64,000 bases of DNA from Actinoplanes solisilvae. Its GTDB lineage: Bacteria > Actinomycetota > Actinomycetes > Mycobacteriales > Micromonosporaceae. How positions within the stretch are numbered: the stretch's first letter is position 1; every line of letters starts with the position of its first letter. The DNA lies in NCBI RefSeq assembly GCF_003999975.1, contig NZ_RJAC01000031.1, forward strand, positions 19,008-83,007. The letters are read 5' to 3'. The notes under the pieces were generated by a model. The model was not told the DNA's origin. It saw nothing but the letters and a program-made list of their open reading frames with translations, and ran no database searches. A program made the position numbers and the translations under genes. Below, piece by piece: positions 6,784 through 16,026 of this stretch.

Positions 6784-8973
6784 GTGACCGTCTACCGAGC
6801 CACCCCGCCGCCCCGCGATCCCGGCGAGTCGACCGCCCGGCTGACTCCCGTGCGGCGCAAGCGGCGGATCCGGAGGCGCCGGGTGATGGCGGGCGGGCTC
6901 GCATTGACCGTCCTGTTGCTGCTGGCGACGGTCATCCTGGTCTCGGTCTACACCGACGCCGGGTTCAGCCCCGACGGCACCAGCCCCACCTCGACCGAGA
7001 ACAAGCAGGTCCCGAAGGGGGTTCGCGAGGGCGGTCCGGTGATCGACCTGACCGGCCAGGGCGACCTGCGCACGTACGGGATGCCGGCGCGCACGATCGC
7101 GCTGACGTTCGACGACGGCCCCGATCCGGAGTGGACGCCGCACATCCTCGACGTGCTGGCCAAGCATCGCGCCCCGGCCACGTTCTTCGTCGTCGGCTCG
7201 CAGGTCGCCCGCCACCCCGAGCTGACCGAGCGAATCGCCCGCGAGGGGCACGAGCTGGGCGGTCACACGTTCACCCACCCCGACCTGGCCGAGCTGCCCG
7301 AGTGGCGCCGCGAGATGGAGAACTCGCAGACCCAGCTGGCCATCGCCCACGCCACCGGCCGTTCCACCCGCCTGATGCGCCCGCCCTATTCGTCCTTCGC
7401 CGACGCCCTCACCGACAAGGACTGGGAGACCGTACGGGCGGTGGGCGCGCAGGGCTATCTGACGGTGCTCGACACGATGGACAGCGAGGACTGGAAGCGC
7501 CCCGGCGCCGACGCGATCGTCCGCAACCTCACCCCGAAGGACAACGCCGGTCAGATCGTGCTGCTGCACGACGCGGGCGGCGACCGTTCCCAGACCGTCG
7601 CCGCGCTCGACCGGCTCATCCCGCTGCTGCAGGAGCGCGGGTTCCGTTTCACCACGATCAGCGCCGGGATCGGTGGCCGGCTCAACCCGGCCGCCGCCGA
7701 CGACACGGTGTGGCGGGGCCGGGCGCTGGTGTGGACCGTGCACGTCGCCGACGCCGTACTGACCCTGCTCTGGGTTCTGTTGATCACCGCCGGCGGCCTC
7801 ATCGTCGTACGCACCCTGATCCTCTTCGCCTTCGCCTGGCGGCACTCAAGACACCGGCGCTCACCCCAATGGTCGTGGGGTCTGCCGGTGACCCAGCCGG
7901 TGACGATCGTCGTGCCGGCCTACAACGAAGAGAAAACCATCGGCCCAGCCGTACGATCCCTCGCGCGCAGCGCCCATCCCGGAGTGGAGGTGCTGGTCAT
8001 CGACGACGGCTCGACCGACGGCACGGCGGCCGCGGTGCAGCGGCTCGACCTGGGCAACGTCCGCGTCGTGCGCATCCCCAACGGCGGCAAGGCGCACGCG
8101 CTCAACGCCGGGGTGCGGCTGTCGCGCAACGACCTGATCGTGATGGTCGACGCCGACACGGTGGTCGAGACCGACGCGATCCACCGGCTCGTGCAGCCGT
8201 TCGCCGACCCGTTGGTGGGAGCCGTCGCGGGCAACGTCAAGGTCGGCAACCGGCGCGGGCTGATCGGCAAGTGGCAGCACATCGAGTACGTGATCGGGTT
8301 CAACCTGGACCGGCGGCTGTACGACACGTTCGGCTGCATCCCGACCATCCCCGGCGCGCTGGGCGGCTTCCGCCGCTCGGCGCTGACCGAGTCGGGCGGG
8401 CTCAGCACCGACACGCTGGCCGAGGACACCGACCTGACCATCGCGATCCACCGGGCCGGCTGGCGGGTGGTCTACCAGGAGGAGGCCCGCGCCTACACCG
8501 AGGCCCCGGCGACCCTGAAGGAATTGTGGAAGCAGCGCTACCGCTGGAGCTACGGCACGATGCAGTCGATGTGGAAACACCGGCGGGCCGTCGTCGACCG
8601 GGGCGCGTCGGGCCGGTTCGGCCGCCGCGGGCTGCTGTTCATCGCCCTGTTCAGCGTGCTGCTTCCGCTGCTCGCCCCGCTGATCGACCTGATGGCGCTC
8701 TACGGCCTGCTCTTCCTCGACCGCGAGATCACGATCATCGGCTGGCTGGCCATGCTGGTCGTGCAGGTGCTGACCGCGGTGCTGGCCTTCCGGCTCGACC
8801 GGGAACCGCTGCGCCCGCTGTGGACCCTGCCGTTGCAGCAGATCGTCTACCGTCAGGTCATGTACCTGGTGCTGCTGCACTCGGCACTGGCCGCCGTCAC
8901 CGGCCGGCGGCTCAAATGGCAGACGATCCACCGCACGGGCGACCTCAGCTCGGCGCCCGTTCCCGGACGTTGA
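6784..8973 (+). CDS. Bifunctional polysaccharide deacetylase / family 2 glycosyltransferase
   Basis: 729 residues. An N-terminal membrane anchor (about 35-58) is followed by a NodB deacetylase domain (about 95-295) with TFDDGPDPEW, GGHTFTHPDL (H-x3-H metal site) and RPPYSSF. After a second membrane helix comes a GT2 domain (about 365-610) with VVPAYNEEKT, DDGSTDGT, VDADTVV, EDTDLTI and QRYRWSYGTMQ (QxxRW), the signature of processive beta-glycan synthases such as PNAG, chitin and hyaluronan synthases. C-terminal helices complete the membrane channel. Likely product: an extracellular, partly de-N-acetylated amino-glycan. This fusion matches the MatB-type proteins linked to mycelial aggregation in Streptomyces, by memory. 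GTG 6784 was chosen because it lies 2 bp after the preceding stop. Confidence 0.88.
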   Translation: MTVYRATPPPRDPGESTARLTPVRRKRRIRRRRVMAGGLALTVLLLLATVILVSVYTDAGFSPDGTSPTSTENKQVPKGVREGGPVIDLTGQGDLRTYGMPARTIALTFDDGPDPEWTPHILDVLAKHRAPATFFVVGSQVARHPELTERIAREGHELGGHTFTHPDLAELPEWRREMENSQTQLAIAHATGRSTRLMRPPYSSFADALTDKDWETVRAVGAQGYLTVLDTMDSEDWKRPGADAIVRNLTPKDNAGQIVLLHDAGGDRSQTVAALDRLIPLLQERGFRFTTISAGIGGRLNPAAADDTVWRGRALVWTVHVADAVLTLLWVLLITAGGLIVVRTLILFAFAWRHSRHRRSPQWSWGLPVTQPVTIVVPAYNEEKTIGPAVRSLARSAHPGVEVLVIDDGSTDGTAAAVQRLDLGNVRVVRIPNGGKAHALNAGVRLSRNDLIVMVDADTVVETDAIHRLVQPFADPLVGAVAGNVKVGNRRGLIGKWQHIEYVIGFNLDRRLYDTFGCIPTIPGALGGFRRSALTESGGLSTDTLAEDTDLTIAIHRAGWRVVYQEEARAYTEAPATLKELWKQRYRWSYGTMQSMWKHRRAVVDRGASGRFGRRGLLFIALFSVLLPLLAPLIDLMALYGLLFLDREITIIGWLAMLVVQVLTAVLAFRLDREPLRPLWTLPLQQIVYRQVMYLVLLHSALAAVTGRRLKWQTIHRTGDLSSAPVPGR

Positions 8974-9030
8974 CCTTCGTCGTTGGACCGGCGCGGATAG
9001 CCTCGACGTCGTTCGGGTAGAGGAGGTGGC

Positions 9031-10338
9031 ATGCCTGCGCCAGGAGAGATTTTCGGTGGTCGATACCGGCTGGACGAGCGGATCGCGGCCGGTGGCATGG
9101 GCCAGGTCTGGCGGGCCACCGACACGGTGCTCGGCCGGGCCGTGGCGGTCAAGACGCTGCACGCCGACCGGGCGGGCGACCCCGGCTTCCAGGAACGGTT
9201 CCGGCACGAAGCGCGGTCGATGGCCGCACTGCACCACCCGGGCGTGGCCGACGTGTACGACTTCGGCGAGACCGAGGGCGGCACCGACGCCTACCTGGTG
9301 ATGGCCCGCATCGACGGCGAGCCGCTCAACGAGCGCATCGCCGAGCGGGGACGGCTGACCGCGGCCGAGACGATGTCGGTGGTGGCCCAGGCAGCCCGCG
9401 CGCTCGAGGCCGCGCACGAGGCGGGCATCGTGCACCGCGACGTGAAACCCAGCAACCTGATCATCAAGCCCGATGGGACCGTCGTTCTGGTCGACTTCGG
9501 CGTGGCCCGCTCAGCCGACTCGTCGACGCTGACCGGGGCCCGCGAGGTCGTCGGCACGGCCCTCTACATCGCCCCCGAGCAGGTGTCGAAGGAGGAGACC
9601 GGGCCGCCCGCCGACCTCTACGCGCTGGGCGTGGTCGCCTACCACTGCCTGGCCGGGCAGCCGCCGTTCACCGGCGACAACCCGATCGCGATCGCGATGC
9701 AGCACCTCAACGGCGTGCCACCCGACCTGCCGCCGGACGTTCCGGCCGCCGTACGGGCCGTGGTGCTGCGGGCCATGGAGAAGAACCCGGCCGACCGCTT
9801 CCCGACCGCCGCCGCGATGGCCGAGGCCGCCGACCGGGCCGTGTCGGGCGGCGACACCACGGCGATCCTGGCCGCGCCCCGCTACGGGGCGGGCGGCGGT
9901 GCCACCCCTGGAACGCTGCCCGACCCGGCTCGACGCCGCACCACCCTCTGGATGGTGACCGCGGGCGTGGCCGTGGTGCTCCTCGCCGCCGCGGTGACGG
10001 CGGGCGTCCTGCTGAACGATCAGGGTGACGGCACCCCCGGCGTCGTCGCGCCGTCGTCGACGGTGCAGAGCTCGGCCGGCACCGGCGACGCCCCGAAGAC
10101 CACCTCCACGACGACCCGCCGCCCCACGCGCACCCCGACCACCCGCCCGACCGTGCGCCCGAACCCTAACCCGCAGCCGAACCAGCCGTCGAGCTCCGGG
10201 TCGGAGCAGCCGGGCGATCCCGATCCGGGCGGCTCGGAGTCCGGGGAACCGGAGGAGCCGGAAGAGCCGGAGAACCCCGGCGGCTCGGCCAACCCGGGCG
10301 GCGGCAACGAGGAGGGCGGCGGCGTCGTCGCCCCGTAG
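9031..10338 (+). CDS. PknB-type Ser/Thr protein kinase, membrane anchored
   Basis: 435 residues. The kinase domain (about 10-270) has the Gly loop IAAGGMGQVW, the ATP lysine in VAVKTLH, catalytic HRDVKPSN, VDFGVAR (DFG) and the activation-segment end GTALYIAPEQ. One membrane helix (about 308-330, VTAGVAVVLLAAAVTAGVLL) leads to an extracellular tail of about 100 residues that is Thr/Pro/Glu/Gly-rich (repeated PEEPE). There are no PASTA repeats, so it does not look like the cell-wall-sensing PknB itself. AGGAGGTGGC precedes the ATG. It likely transduces an envelope signal. Confidence 0.92.
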   Translation: MPAPGEIFGGRYRLDERIAAGGMGQVWRATDTVLGRAVAVKTLHADRAGDPGFQERFRHEARSMAALHHPGVADVYDFGETEGGTDAYLVMARIDGEPLNERIAERGRLTAAETMSVVAQAARALEAAHEAGIVHRDVKPSNLIIKPDGTVVLVDFGVARSADSSTLTGAREVVGTALYIAPEQVSKEETGPPADLYALGVVAYHCLAGQPPFTGDNPIAIAMQHLNGVPPDLPPDVPAAVRAVVLRAMEKNPADRFPTAAAMAEAADRAVSGGDTTAILAAPRYGAGGGATPGTLPDPARRRTTLWMVTAGVAVVLLAAAVTAGVLLNDQGDGTPGVVAPSSTVQSSAGTGDAPKTTSTTTRRPTRTPTTRPTVRPNPNPQPNQPSSSGSEQPGDPDPGGSESGEPEEPEEPENPGGSANPGGGNEEGGGVVAP

Positions 10339-10446
10339 CGCGGCCTCGGCGCCATCGTTTCGCTCAGCGAGGTTCGTGCCCGCCGAGCGCACGAACGTGA
10401 GCGGGATCGCGGGCAACACGACGACGAGAAGCGGCAGGCCAGGCCG

Positions 10447-10478
10447 GTAGGAGGGCCACCCACTGGCGGCCCTCCTAC
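10447..10478. terminator. Bidirectional terminator hairpin between kinase and beta-propeller genes
   Basis: A perfect 11-bp stem pairs GTAGGAGGGCC (10447-10457) with GGCCCTCCTAC (10468-10478), with a 10-nt loop. It lies between two convergent genes. Confidence 0.75.
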
Positions 10479-10489
10479 GTCGGTGGTGG

Positions 10490-12310
10490 TCAGCCGATGT
10501 GGATCCAGACGTCGTCGAGGGCGCCGTGGTACTGGTCGTTGTTCGGGCCTACGCCCTTGCCGCCCAGGCTGAAGGGCTGGTCCGACTCGATCGCCAGGGT
10601 CTCGGGGATCGCGGTGGTCGTCTTCACCTCGCCGTCGACCAGGACGGCCAGCGTCGGGCCGGTGCGGCGGCACTCGAGGGCGTGCCACTGGTCGTCGGCG
10701 ACCGAGGTGCGGCTGCGGGCCACGTACGAGGCCTTCGCGTCGGACAGCACGCAGCTCGGCTTGCCCGTGACCCCGTCCACCTGCAGCTTGTACTGCCCGC
10801 CGTCGGTCGCGTATCCCTTCTGCAGGATGTTCTGCCCGTCCGGGCCCTTCGTGCCGGCCGGGGCGGTCGCGAGGCGGATGCTCGCGCCGTACCGCAGGGG
10901 TGCGATTCCGGGGTTGAGATCGGGCGTTTCCGAGGCCTGCAGCACGAGTCGCGCGCAGGTCGGGCCGTCACAGCGGCGCGGGAAGGTCAGCGCCTGCCCG
11001 GCGCCGTGCGGCTCCATCGACACCTTCGCGTCGTGGCGCAGGATCGCCCGCAGCAGGTGCTTGTGGCCCGAGCCGTCGTCGAAGGTGCCGTCGGCGATGG
11101 TCGAGTCGAAGTTGTACGACGCCACGGGGCCGTTCGCGGGTGCGTTCTCGGTGCGCGGGGTCACCCCGGAGAACGCCACGTACCGCTTGCGGGAGACCGA
11201 GCTGACCGTGGTGAAGTCGCCGACCGCGCTGATCGAGCCGAGTTGCGCGCTGGCCGCGATCTGGCGGGTGCCGGCCACGCCGTTGGCCTGCGGCGCCCAG
11301 TCGAGCAGGTTGCCCTGGCTGTCGATCGCGGCCAGCTTGCCGCGCGGCACCGAACCGTCGGTGCAGACGCCCTTGACGCCGTTGTTCGTCGTCGTGCAGG
11401 CCTTGTCGAAGTGCCCTCCGACGTACGTCGTGCCGTCGAGCACGGCGATCGCCTGCGCGTCGCCGTCGAAGACGCGTGTCCACCGGGTGGCTCCGGCCGG
11501 GGTGTAGGCGACCGCGCGCCCACCCTGCCCACCGAGCGCGACGTAGACACCCGAGTTGTCGGCCGTGACCGCGAAGACCTGAGACACAGGCTTGGGTACG
11601 AAACCAGGTTCGACCGCGCCCGTCGCGGGGTCCACGGCCGACAGGCGCAGGGTCGAGCTGACCTTGTTCGTACGATGGAAACGCCCGCCGAGGTAGACCC
11701 GCTGGGATGTCACGGCGACGGCGTTGACCACGTCGTCGGTCGTCGGCGCCCACGGGTCGAGTGCACCGGTGCTCAGCGAGAAGGCGGCCAGGTTGCTGCG
11801 GGGCGCGCCGTCGACGGCGGTGATCCGCCCGCCGACGTAGAGCCGTCCGTTCCCGGCGGCGAGCGCGTTGGGCTGACCGAGGACGGTGTGCCGCATCGGG
11901 GTCAGTTCGCCGCTGGTGGCGTTGAACCCGGCGATCGCGTCGCGGGTCGTGCCGTTCACGGTGTCGAAGTCGCCGGCGGCGTAGACGACGTCTCCGGCGA
12001 CGGCGATCGCGCGGACGTTCGCGTCGGCGGCGGGTTTCCAGTCGAGCAGCGCCCCGGTGCGGGCGTCGAAGGCGGCGAGGCGGGACCGGGCGTGGTTCCT
12101 GCCGGACACGATCGCGGTGGTGAAGTTGCCGCCGACGTAGACGGTCGATCCGCGGTAGGCGACGGTGTAGACCGGGCCGTTGAACGACGGCGACGACGTC
12201 GGCTGGGACGTGACCACCTCGGCGATCGCGACGCCGCCCGCCGCGACCGCGACTCCGGCCACGACAACACTCAGGCTACGGCGGAACACACTTTTTCGGA
12301 TGTTGGGCAC
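10490..12310 (-). CDS. Secreted beta-propeller protein with C-terminal LamG/concanavalin-like domain
   Basis: 606 residues. A signal peptide (KSVFRRSLSVVVAGVAVAAG) is followed by about seven repeats with the pattern V-Y-x-G-G-x-F (VYVGGNFTTA, VVYAAGDFDT, LYVGGRITAV, VYLGGRFHRT, TYVGGHFDKA), a kelch/delta-60-like propeller over residues 35-385. Residues 400-606 form a LamG-like jelly roll with Cys pairs, ending in YHGALDDVWIHIG. The same C-terminal domain occurs in the protein at 30500-31432. The GTG start at 12310 lacks a ribosome site. Probably extracellular or cell-wall bound; the ligand is unknown, though LamG domains usually bind glycans or proteins. Confidence 0.8.
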   Translation of the reverse strand: MPNIRKSVFRRSLSVVVAGVAVAAGGVAIAEVVTSQPTSSPSFNGPVYTVAYRGSTVYVGGNFTTAIVSGRNHARSRLAAFDARTGALLDWKPAADANVRAIAVAGDVVYAAGDFDTVNGTTRDAIAGFNATSGELTPMRHTVLGQPNALAAGNGRLYVGGRITAVDGAPRSNLAAFSLSTGALDPWAPTTDDVVNAVAVTSQRVYLGGRFHRTNKVSSTLRLSAVDPATGAVEPGFVPKPVSQVFAVTADNSGVYVALGGQGGRAVAYTPAGATRWTRVFDGDAQAIAVLDGTTYVGGHFDKACTTTNNGVKGVCTDGSVPRGKLAAIDSQGNLLDWAPQANGVAGTRQIAASAQLGSISAVGDFTTVSSVSRKRYVAFSGVTPRTENAPANGPVASYNFDSTIADGTFDDGSGHKHLLRAILRHDAKVSMEPHGAGQALTFPRRCDGPTCARLVLQASETPDLNPGIAPLRYGASIRLATAPAGTKGPDGQNILQKGYATDGGQYKLQVDGVTGKPSCVLSDAKASYVARSRTSVADDQWHALECRRTGPTLAVLVDGEVKTTTAIPETLAIESDQPFSLGGKGVGPNNDQYHGALDDVWIHIG

Positions 12311-12421
12311 ATTGCTCGTTAACTACGCTGTCCCGGGCGGGTTGCGCGCCGATCAGGTGGCAAATAGGACCGAAAGGGCGACAGTCATCATCAACTGTCG
12401 ATGCATGGTTATGCTGAGCCG

Positions 12422-12850
12422 GTGCCGCGCCGTCGCCTCATCGCCCTCCCGCTGTTCTTGATCAGCGGCGTTCTGCTCGCCGGCTGCGAGATCGAACTGG
12501 CGCCGGGGGCGATCCCGGCCCCGATCAGCATCGCGCCCACCCCGTCGGAGTCGGCGGGGGTGCCGAAGTACGTCTGCTCCCAGACCTACAAGATCCTGAC
12601 CGAGGGCGCTGTGCAGCTGGCCCAGCAGGCGGCCGGGTCCGGGGACGAGACGACGGCCGCGATGAAACAGACGCTCACCGGAATGGCCGCTCAGGTCGAC
12701 GAAGAGCTGACCCGGGCGACCGATCCTGGGCTACGGGCTGCGCTGCTGGCCATCAGTGCCGATCTCACCGAGGGCGCTGAGCAGCCGAAGGATTATCTCA
12801 CCGGCGGCTTCGAGACTGTCGGCCAGAGGCTGGACGGCCACTGTGAGTAG
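12422..12850 (+). CDS. Small lipoprotein
   Basis: About 142 residues from GTG 12422. PRRRLIALPLFLISGVLLAGC is a type II signal peptide with lipobox LLAGC, predicting lipid anchoring outside the membrane. The mature part is helical, without a recognised family, and contains two further cysteines (VCSQTYK near the start and the C-terminal GHCE) that could form a disulfide. An in-frame ATG at 12401 is possible but would place a charged stretch before the signal peptide. A GACAGT-N8-ACTGTC palindrome lies at 12380-12399. Confidence 0.7.
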   Translation: MPRRRLIALPLFLISGVLLAGCEIELAPGAIPAPISIAPTPSESAGVPKYVCSQTYKILTEGAVQLAQQAAGSGDETTAAMKQTLTGMAAQVDEELTRATDPGLRAALLAISADLTEGAEQPKDYLTGGFETVGQRLDGHCE

Positions 12851-12934
12851 CGCTCCCCCGGAGCACCATCCCTAACCCCCACCCGCCTCGGGGATTGGAG
12901 AGGAAGTTACTCCTTGTCAAGCCTGAGCGGGCGG

Positions 12935-12998
12935 TTGTCCACAGGTCAGAGCGCGCGAGCTGTCCACGGAGAAACAGCACGTGGGCAGGCTGCCCACA
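12935..12998. promoter_or_regulatory. Cluster of DnaA-box-like sequences and a small palindrome
   Basis: TTGTCCACA at 12935-12943 equals the high-G+C actinobacterial DnaA box. Near matches are CTGTCCACG at 12960-12968 and CTGCCCACA at 12990-12998. The last forms an 8-bp-arm palindrome (12981-12997, GTGGGCAG-G-CTGCCCAC) just after the TetR stop, so it may act as a terminator instead. Three sites are far too few for an origin. Confidence 0.35.
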
Positions 12999-13001
12999 GA
13001 T

Positions 13002-13634
13002 TCACGCCTGACCGGCCGGGTCGCCCGAAAGCCGCGTCAACGGCTCGAGGTGGCCGCGCAACGAGATCAGCGCCCGCGTGATCCGATCGAAGTCCTCGAC
13101 CTGGAAACCGTTCGTGTTCCCCGGCTTCAGAAACGTCAGCGCCACCCCCACCAGCGCCCCCGCCAGTGATCGCGCCTCGTCGTCCTCGGCCGCGACCCCC
13201 AGCCGTTCGGCGATCACCTCGGCCAGCAGGTCGATCGCCGCCACCGTCTGCTGCAGTTGACGGGCCTGCAGTTCGGGTACCTCCCGGAAGAGCCGCTGCC
13301 GCCGCCGTTCGCTGGCCCACTCGTCCTCGGTGAGCCGCTCGAAGACCTGCCGCATGCTCAGCAGCACCGCCTCGATCACCGGCGTCGACGGCGGCTGGGC
13401 CCGGATCGCGGCCACGACCAGCGGGTCGTAGTCGTCGGTCAGCACGACGTCTTCCTTGGTCGGGAAGTACCGGAAGAACGTGCTCGGCGACACCTCGGCC
13501 GCCTCGGCGATCTGTTCGACGGTCGTGGCCGCGTACCCCTGCTCGACGAACATCCGCATCGCCGCGTCCCTGATGGCCGCCCGCGTCTTCGCCTTCTTCC
13601 GTTCGCGCAGCCCCGCGGACGCGTCAGTGGTCAT
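13002..13634 (-). CDS. TetR-family regulator, second gene of an exporter operon
   Basis: 210 residues. The helix-turn-helix spans about 14-60, with KTRAAIRDAAMRMFVEQGYA and VEQIAEAAEVSPSTFFRYFP, followed by TKEDVVLTDD. This is the TetR subgroup with a C-terminal domain of the acyl-CoA/MftR type. Its ATG overlaps the exporter's stop by four bases (13631-13634), so the two are co-translated. It probably represses the exporter promoter through the palindromes at 15119-15152. Confidence 0.9.
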   Translation of the reverse strand: MTTDASAGLRERKKAKTRAAIRDAAMRMFVEQGYAATTVEQIAEAAEVSPSTFFRYFPTKEDVVLTDDYDPLVVAAIRAQPPSTPVIEAVLLSMRQVFERLTEDEWASERRRQRLFREVPELQARQLQQTVAAIDLLAEVIAERLGVAAEDDEARSLAGALVGVALTFLKPGNTNGFQVEDFDRITRALISLRGHLEPLTRLSGDPAGQA

Positions 13635-15115
13635 AGCACCGATTCTGCCAGCACCTCCGACTGCGGCTCGGCGGCCCGCCGGGGCATGACGATCAGCGCG
13701 ATCACGACCCCCACCAGCGCGAGTGCTCCCGCCACGAGCAAAGACCGGCTCATCCCGTACGCGAAAGCCTCTCGAACGGTCGAGAGGAGGCTCGCATCAC
13801 CGAGCCGGCCCGCGACTGCCACCCCCGACGTGACACTGTCCCCTGCGGCTGAAGGCACCCGCGATCGGTAGGCCGAGTTGAGCACGGTGCCGAGCACAGC
13901 GACCCCGATCGCCCCGCCGACCTGCCGCATGGCCTGCAACAACGCGTTCCCGACGCCGCTGCTGGCCGGGGTCAGCGCCCCGATCGCCGCGTTCAGCGCC
14001 GGCGGCAGGGTCAGCCCCAGCCCGACGCCGGTCACCGTGATCCACACCGCGATGTACCCGTACGACGTGCCGGCTCCGGTCCGTGCGCCCAGCAGCGACG
14101 CGACCGCGATCAGCCCGAGCCCGCCCGCGATCACCACCCGGGCACCGAGCCGCTGGGCCAGCTTCTCGCCGAACCGCGCCCCCACGATGAGCCCGCCGAT
14201 GACCGGCAGCAGCCGCAGCCCCGACCCGAACGCGTCCTGACCGCCGACCGCCGAGAAGAGCTGCGGCAGCGAGAACAGCAACCCGAGCATCGCGAAACTG
14301 GCGACGGTCGCGAGCACAGCCCCGCCGGTGAACGCCCGGTTGCGGAACAACGCCAGGTCGACCAGCGGATGTGCCGCCCGTCGCTGCCACCACACGAACC
14401 CCGCGAGCAGCCCCAGCCCGGCCGCGACGGTGGCCAGCGATCGCCCGTCCGACCAGCCCCGCTCCCCCGCTTCGATGATCCCGTACGTGACCCCGGCGAG
14501 CCCGCCGGCCGACAGCAGGACACCGGCGACGTCGAGCGGCGAGCGCGTGCCGCGCGACTCGGGCAGCCACAACGCCAGCGCGGCCACGCCCGCGATCACG
14601 ACCGGCACGTTGATCAGGAAGACCGAGCCCCACCAGAAGTTGTCCAGCAGCCAGCCGCCCAGCAGCGGCCCGAGCGGAATCCCGAGCGCGCTCGCCGTCA
14701 CCCAGATCGACATGGCCCGCGACCGCTCCCCCGCCTCGAAGAGCACGGTCAGCACCGCCCCCGACAGCGGCATGATCACGGCGGCGCCCAGGCCGAGCAC
14801 CGCGCGGGCGGCGATCAGCTGCCCCGACGTCTGCGCGTAGGCGCACGCGACCGACGCCGCGCCGAACAGCAGCAGCGCCCCGATCAGCATCTTCTTGCGC
14901 CCGAGCCGGTCGCCGAGCAGCCCGGCCGGCAGCAGCGCGGCGGCGAGAACCAGCAGGTAGGCCGTGGTGAACCACTGCAGGTCCCCGGTCGAGGCGCCGA
15001 GATCGCGGGCCAGGGTGGGCAGCGCGACGCTGAGCACGGTCGTGTCGAGACCGACCGCGAGCGTGCTCAGCGCCATCGCGGCGAGCGCGTACCAGCGCGA
15101 AGTGGAAGTAACCAT
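13631..15115 (-). CDS. DHA2 family MFS multidrug exporter
   Basis: 494 residues with about 14 membrane helices. Motif D1 region is LDTTVLSVALPTLARDLG, motif A is GDRLGRKKML, and motif C is in ALGIPLGPLLGGWLL. A paralogue of the exporter at 2871-4277, but regulated by its own TetR. It is first in a two-gene operon whose promoter lies in the 15116-15168 gap. The substrate is unknown. Confidence 0.9.
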   Translation of the reverse strand: MVTSTSRWYALAAMALSTLAVGLDTTVLSVALPTLARDLGASTGDLQWFTTAYLLVLAAALLPAGLLGDRLGRKKMLIGALLLFGAASVACAYAQTSGQLIAARAVLGLGAAVIMPLSGAVLTVLFEAGERSRAMSIWVTASALGIPLGPLLGGWLLDNFWWGSVFLINVPVVIAGVAALALWLPESRGTRSPLDVAGVLLSAGGLAGVTYGIIEAGERGWSDGRSLATVAAGLGLLAGFVWWQRRAAHPLVDLALFRNRAFTGGAVLATVASFAMLGLLFSLPQLFSAVGGQDAFGSGLRLLPVIGGLIVGARFGEKLAQRLGARVVIAGGLGLIAVASLLGARTGAGTSYGYIAVWITVTGVGLGLTLPPALNAAIGALTPASSGVGNALLQAMRQVGGAIGVAVLGTVLNSAYRSRVPSAAGDSVTSGVAVAGRLGDASLLSTVREAFAYGMSRSLLVAGALALVGVVIALIVMPRRAAEPQSEVLAESVL

Positions 15116-15118
15116 GTT

Positions 15119-15152
15119 TTGACAGTAGCTGTCATTTACTAGTGACTGTCAA
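15119..15152. promoter_or_regulatory. Nested TetR-type operator palindromes
   Basis: A perfect 15-bp palindrome TGACAGTAGCTGTCA is at 15120-15134. A wider inverted repeat, TTGACAGT (15119-15126) against ACTGTCAA (15145-15152), encloses it. The element sits immediately before the exporter ATG and 17 bp before the divergent amidohydrolase, so it could control both. Confidence 0.65.
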
Positions 15153-15168
15153 GTCTTAGGATGGTCAC

Positions 15169-16026
15169 GTGATCGACCGTTACGGCCTCCCCGGCCTCGC
15201 CGACGTCCACACCCACTTCCTTCCCCCGCGCATGCAGCGCCGCGTCTGGGCCCACTTCGACCAGGCCGGCCCGCTGATCGGGCGACCGTGGCCGATCACC
15301 TACCGCGGCACCGAGCAGGAACGCCTCGACGCGCTGCGCGACCTGGGCGTCACGATGTTCAGCGCGCTCGCCTACGCGCACCGCCCCGGCATGGCGGCCG
15401 ACCTCAACACGTGGACGCTCGACTTCGCACGCCGCTCCCCCGGCTGCTTGCCGAGCGCCACCTTCTATCCCGAGCCGGGCGTTCTCGCGTACGCCCAAGA
15501 AGCCATTGACCGCGGGGCCCGCATCTGGAAGATCCACGTGCAGGTCGGCGGTTTCGACCCTCGAGCCGACGAGATCGACCCGGTGTGGGGCCTGCTCAGC
15601 GACGCCGGCGCCCCCGTGGTCGTGCACGCCGGCTCCGGTCCCGTGCCCGCCGCGTTCACCGGCCCCGGCCCGCTCGGCGAGGTCATCGCCCGCCACCCGC
15701 GCCTCTCCGTGATCGTCGCGCACACCGGCACACCCGAATACGACGGCTTCCTCGCTCTGGCCGAACGCTACAAGAACGTCCGCCTCGACACGACAATGAC
15801 GTTCACCGATTTCACCGAGCAGACCGCCCCTTTCCCGCGCGATCTACTGCCCCGGCTGCGCGATCTCGGCCTCGCCGGCAAAGTCCTGCTCGGCAGCGAC
15901 TTCCCCAACATTCCGTATCCGTACGGTCACCAGATCGACGTATTGGCCCGCCTCGACCTCGGCGACGACTGGCTCAGGGCCGTCTGCTGGGAAAATGCGC
16001 ACTCCCTGTTCCCGCCGCGCGGGTGA
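15169..16026 (+). CDS. Amidohydrolase-2 family metal-dependent hydrolase
   Basis: 285 residues, a TIM-barrel amidohydrolase. Metal-ligand motifs are DVHTHFLPP near the N-terminus, KIHVQVGG and VVVHAGSG in the middle strands, VIVAHTG, and the C-terminal aspartate in LLGSDFPNIPY. Members hydrolyse or decarboxylate small aromatic or lactone substrates; the substrate here cannot be told. It starts with GTG. It is divergent from the DHA2/TetR operon and may share its operators. Confidence 0.82.
   Translation: MIDRYGLPGLADVHTHFLPPRMQRRVWAHFDQAGPLIGRPWPITYRGTEQERLDALRDLGVTMFSALAYAHRPGMAADLNTWTLDFARRSPGCLPSATFYPEPGVLAYAQEAIDRGARIWKIHVQVGGFDPRADEIDPVWGLLSDAGAPVVVHAGSGPVPAAFTGPGPLGEVIARHPRLSVIVAHTGTPEYDGFLALAERYKNVRLDTTMTFTDFTEQTAPFPRDLLPRLRDLGLAGKVLLGSDFPNIPYPYGHQIDVLARLDLGDDWLRAVCWENAHSLFPPRG

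Noticed and set aside
5393..6904. A long minus-strand open frame extends the XRE regulator upstream to about 777 residues.
   Set aside because: The extra part runs antisense through the SDR reductase, has no domain and lacks a ribosome site; family homology begins at 5392.
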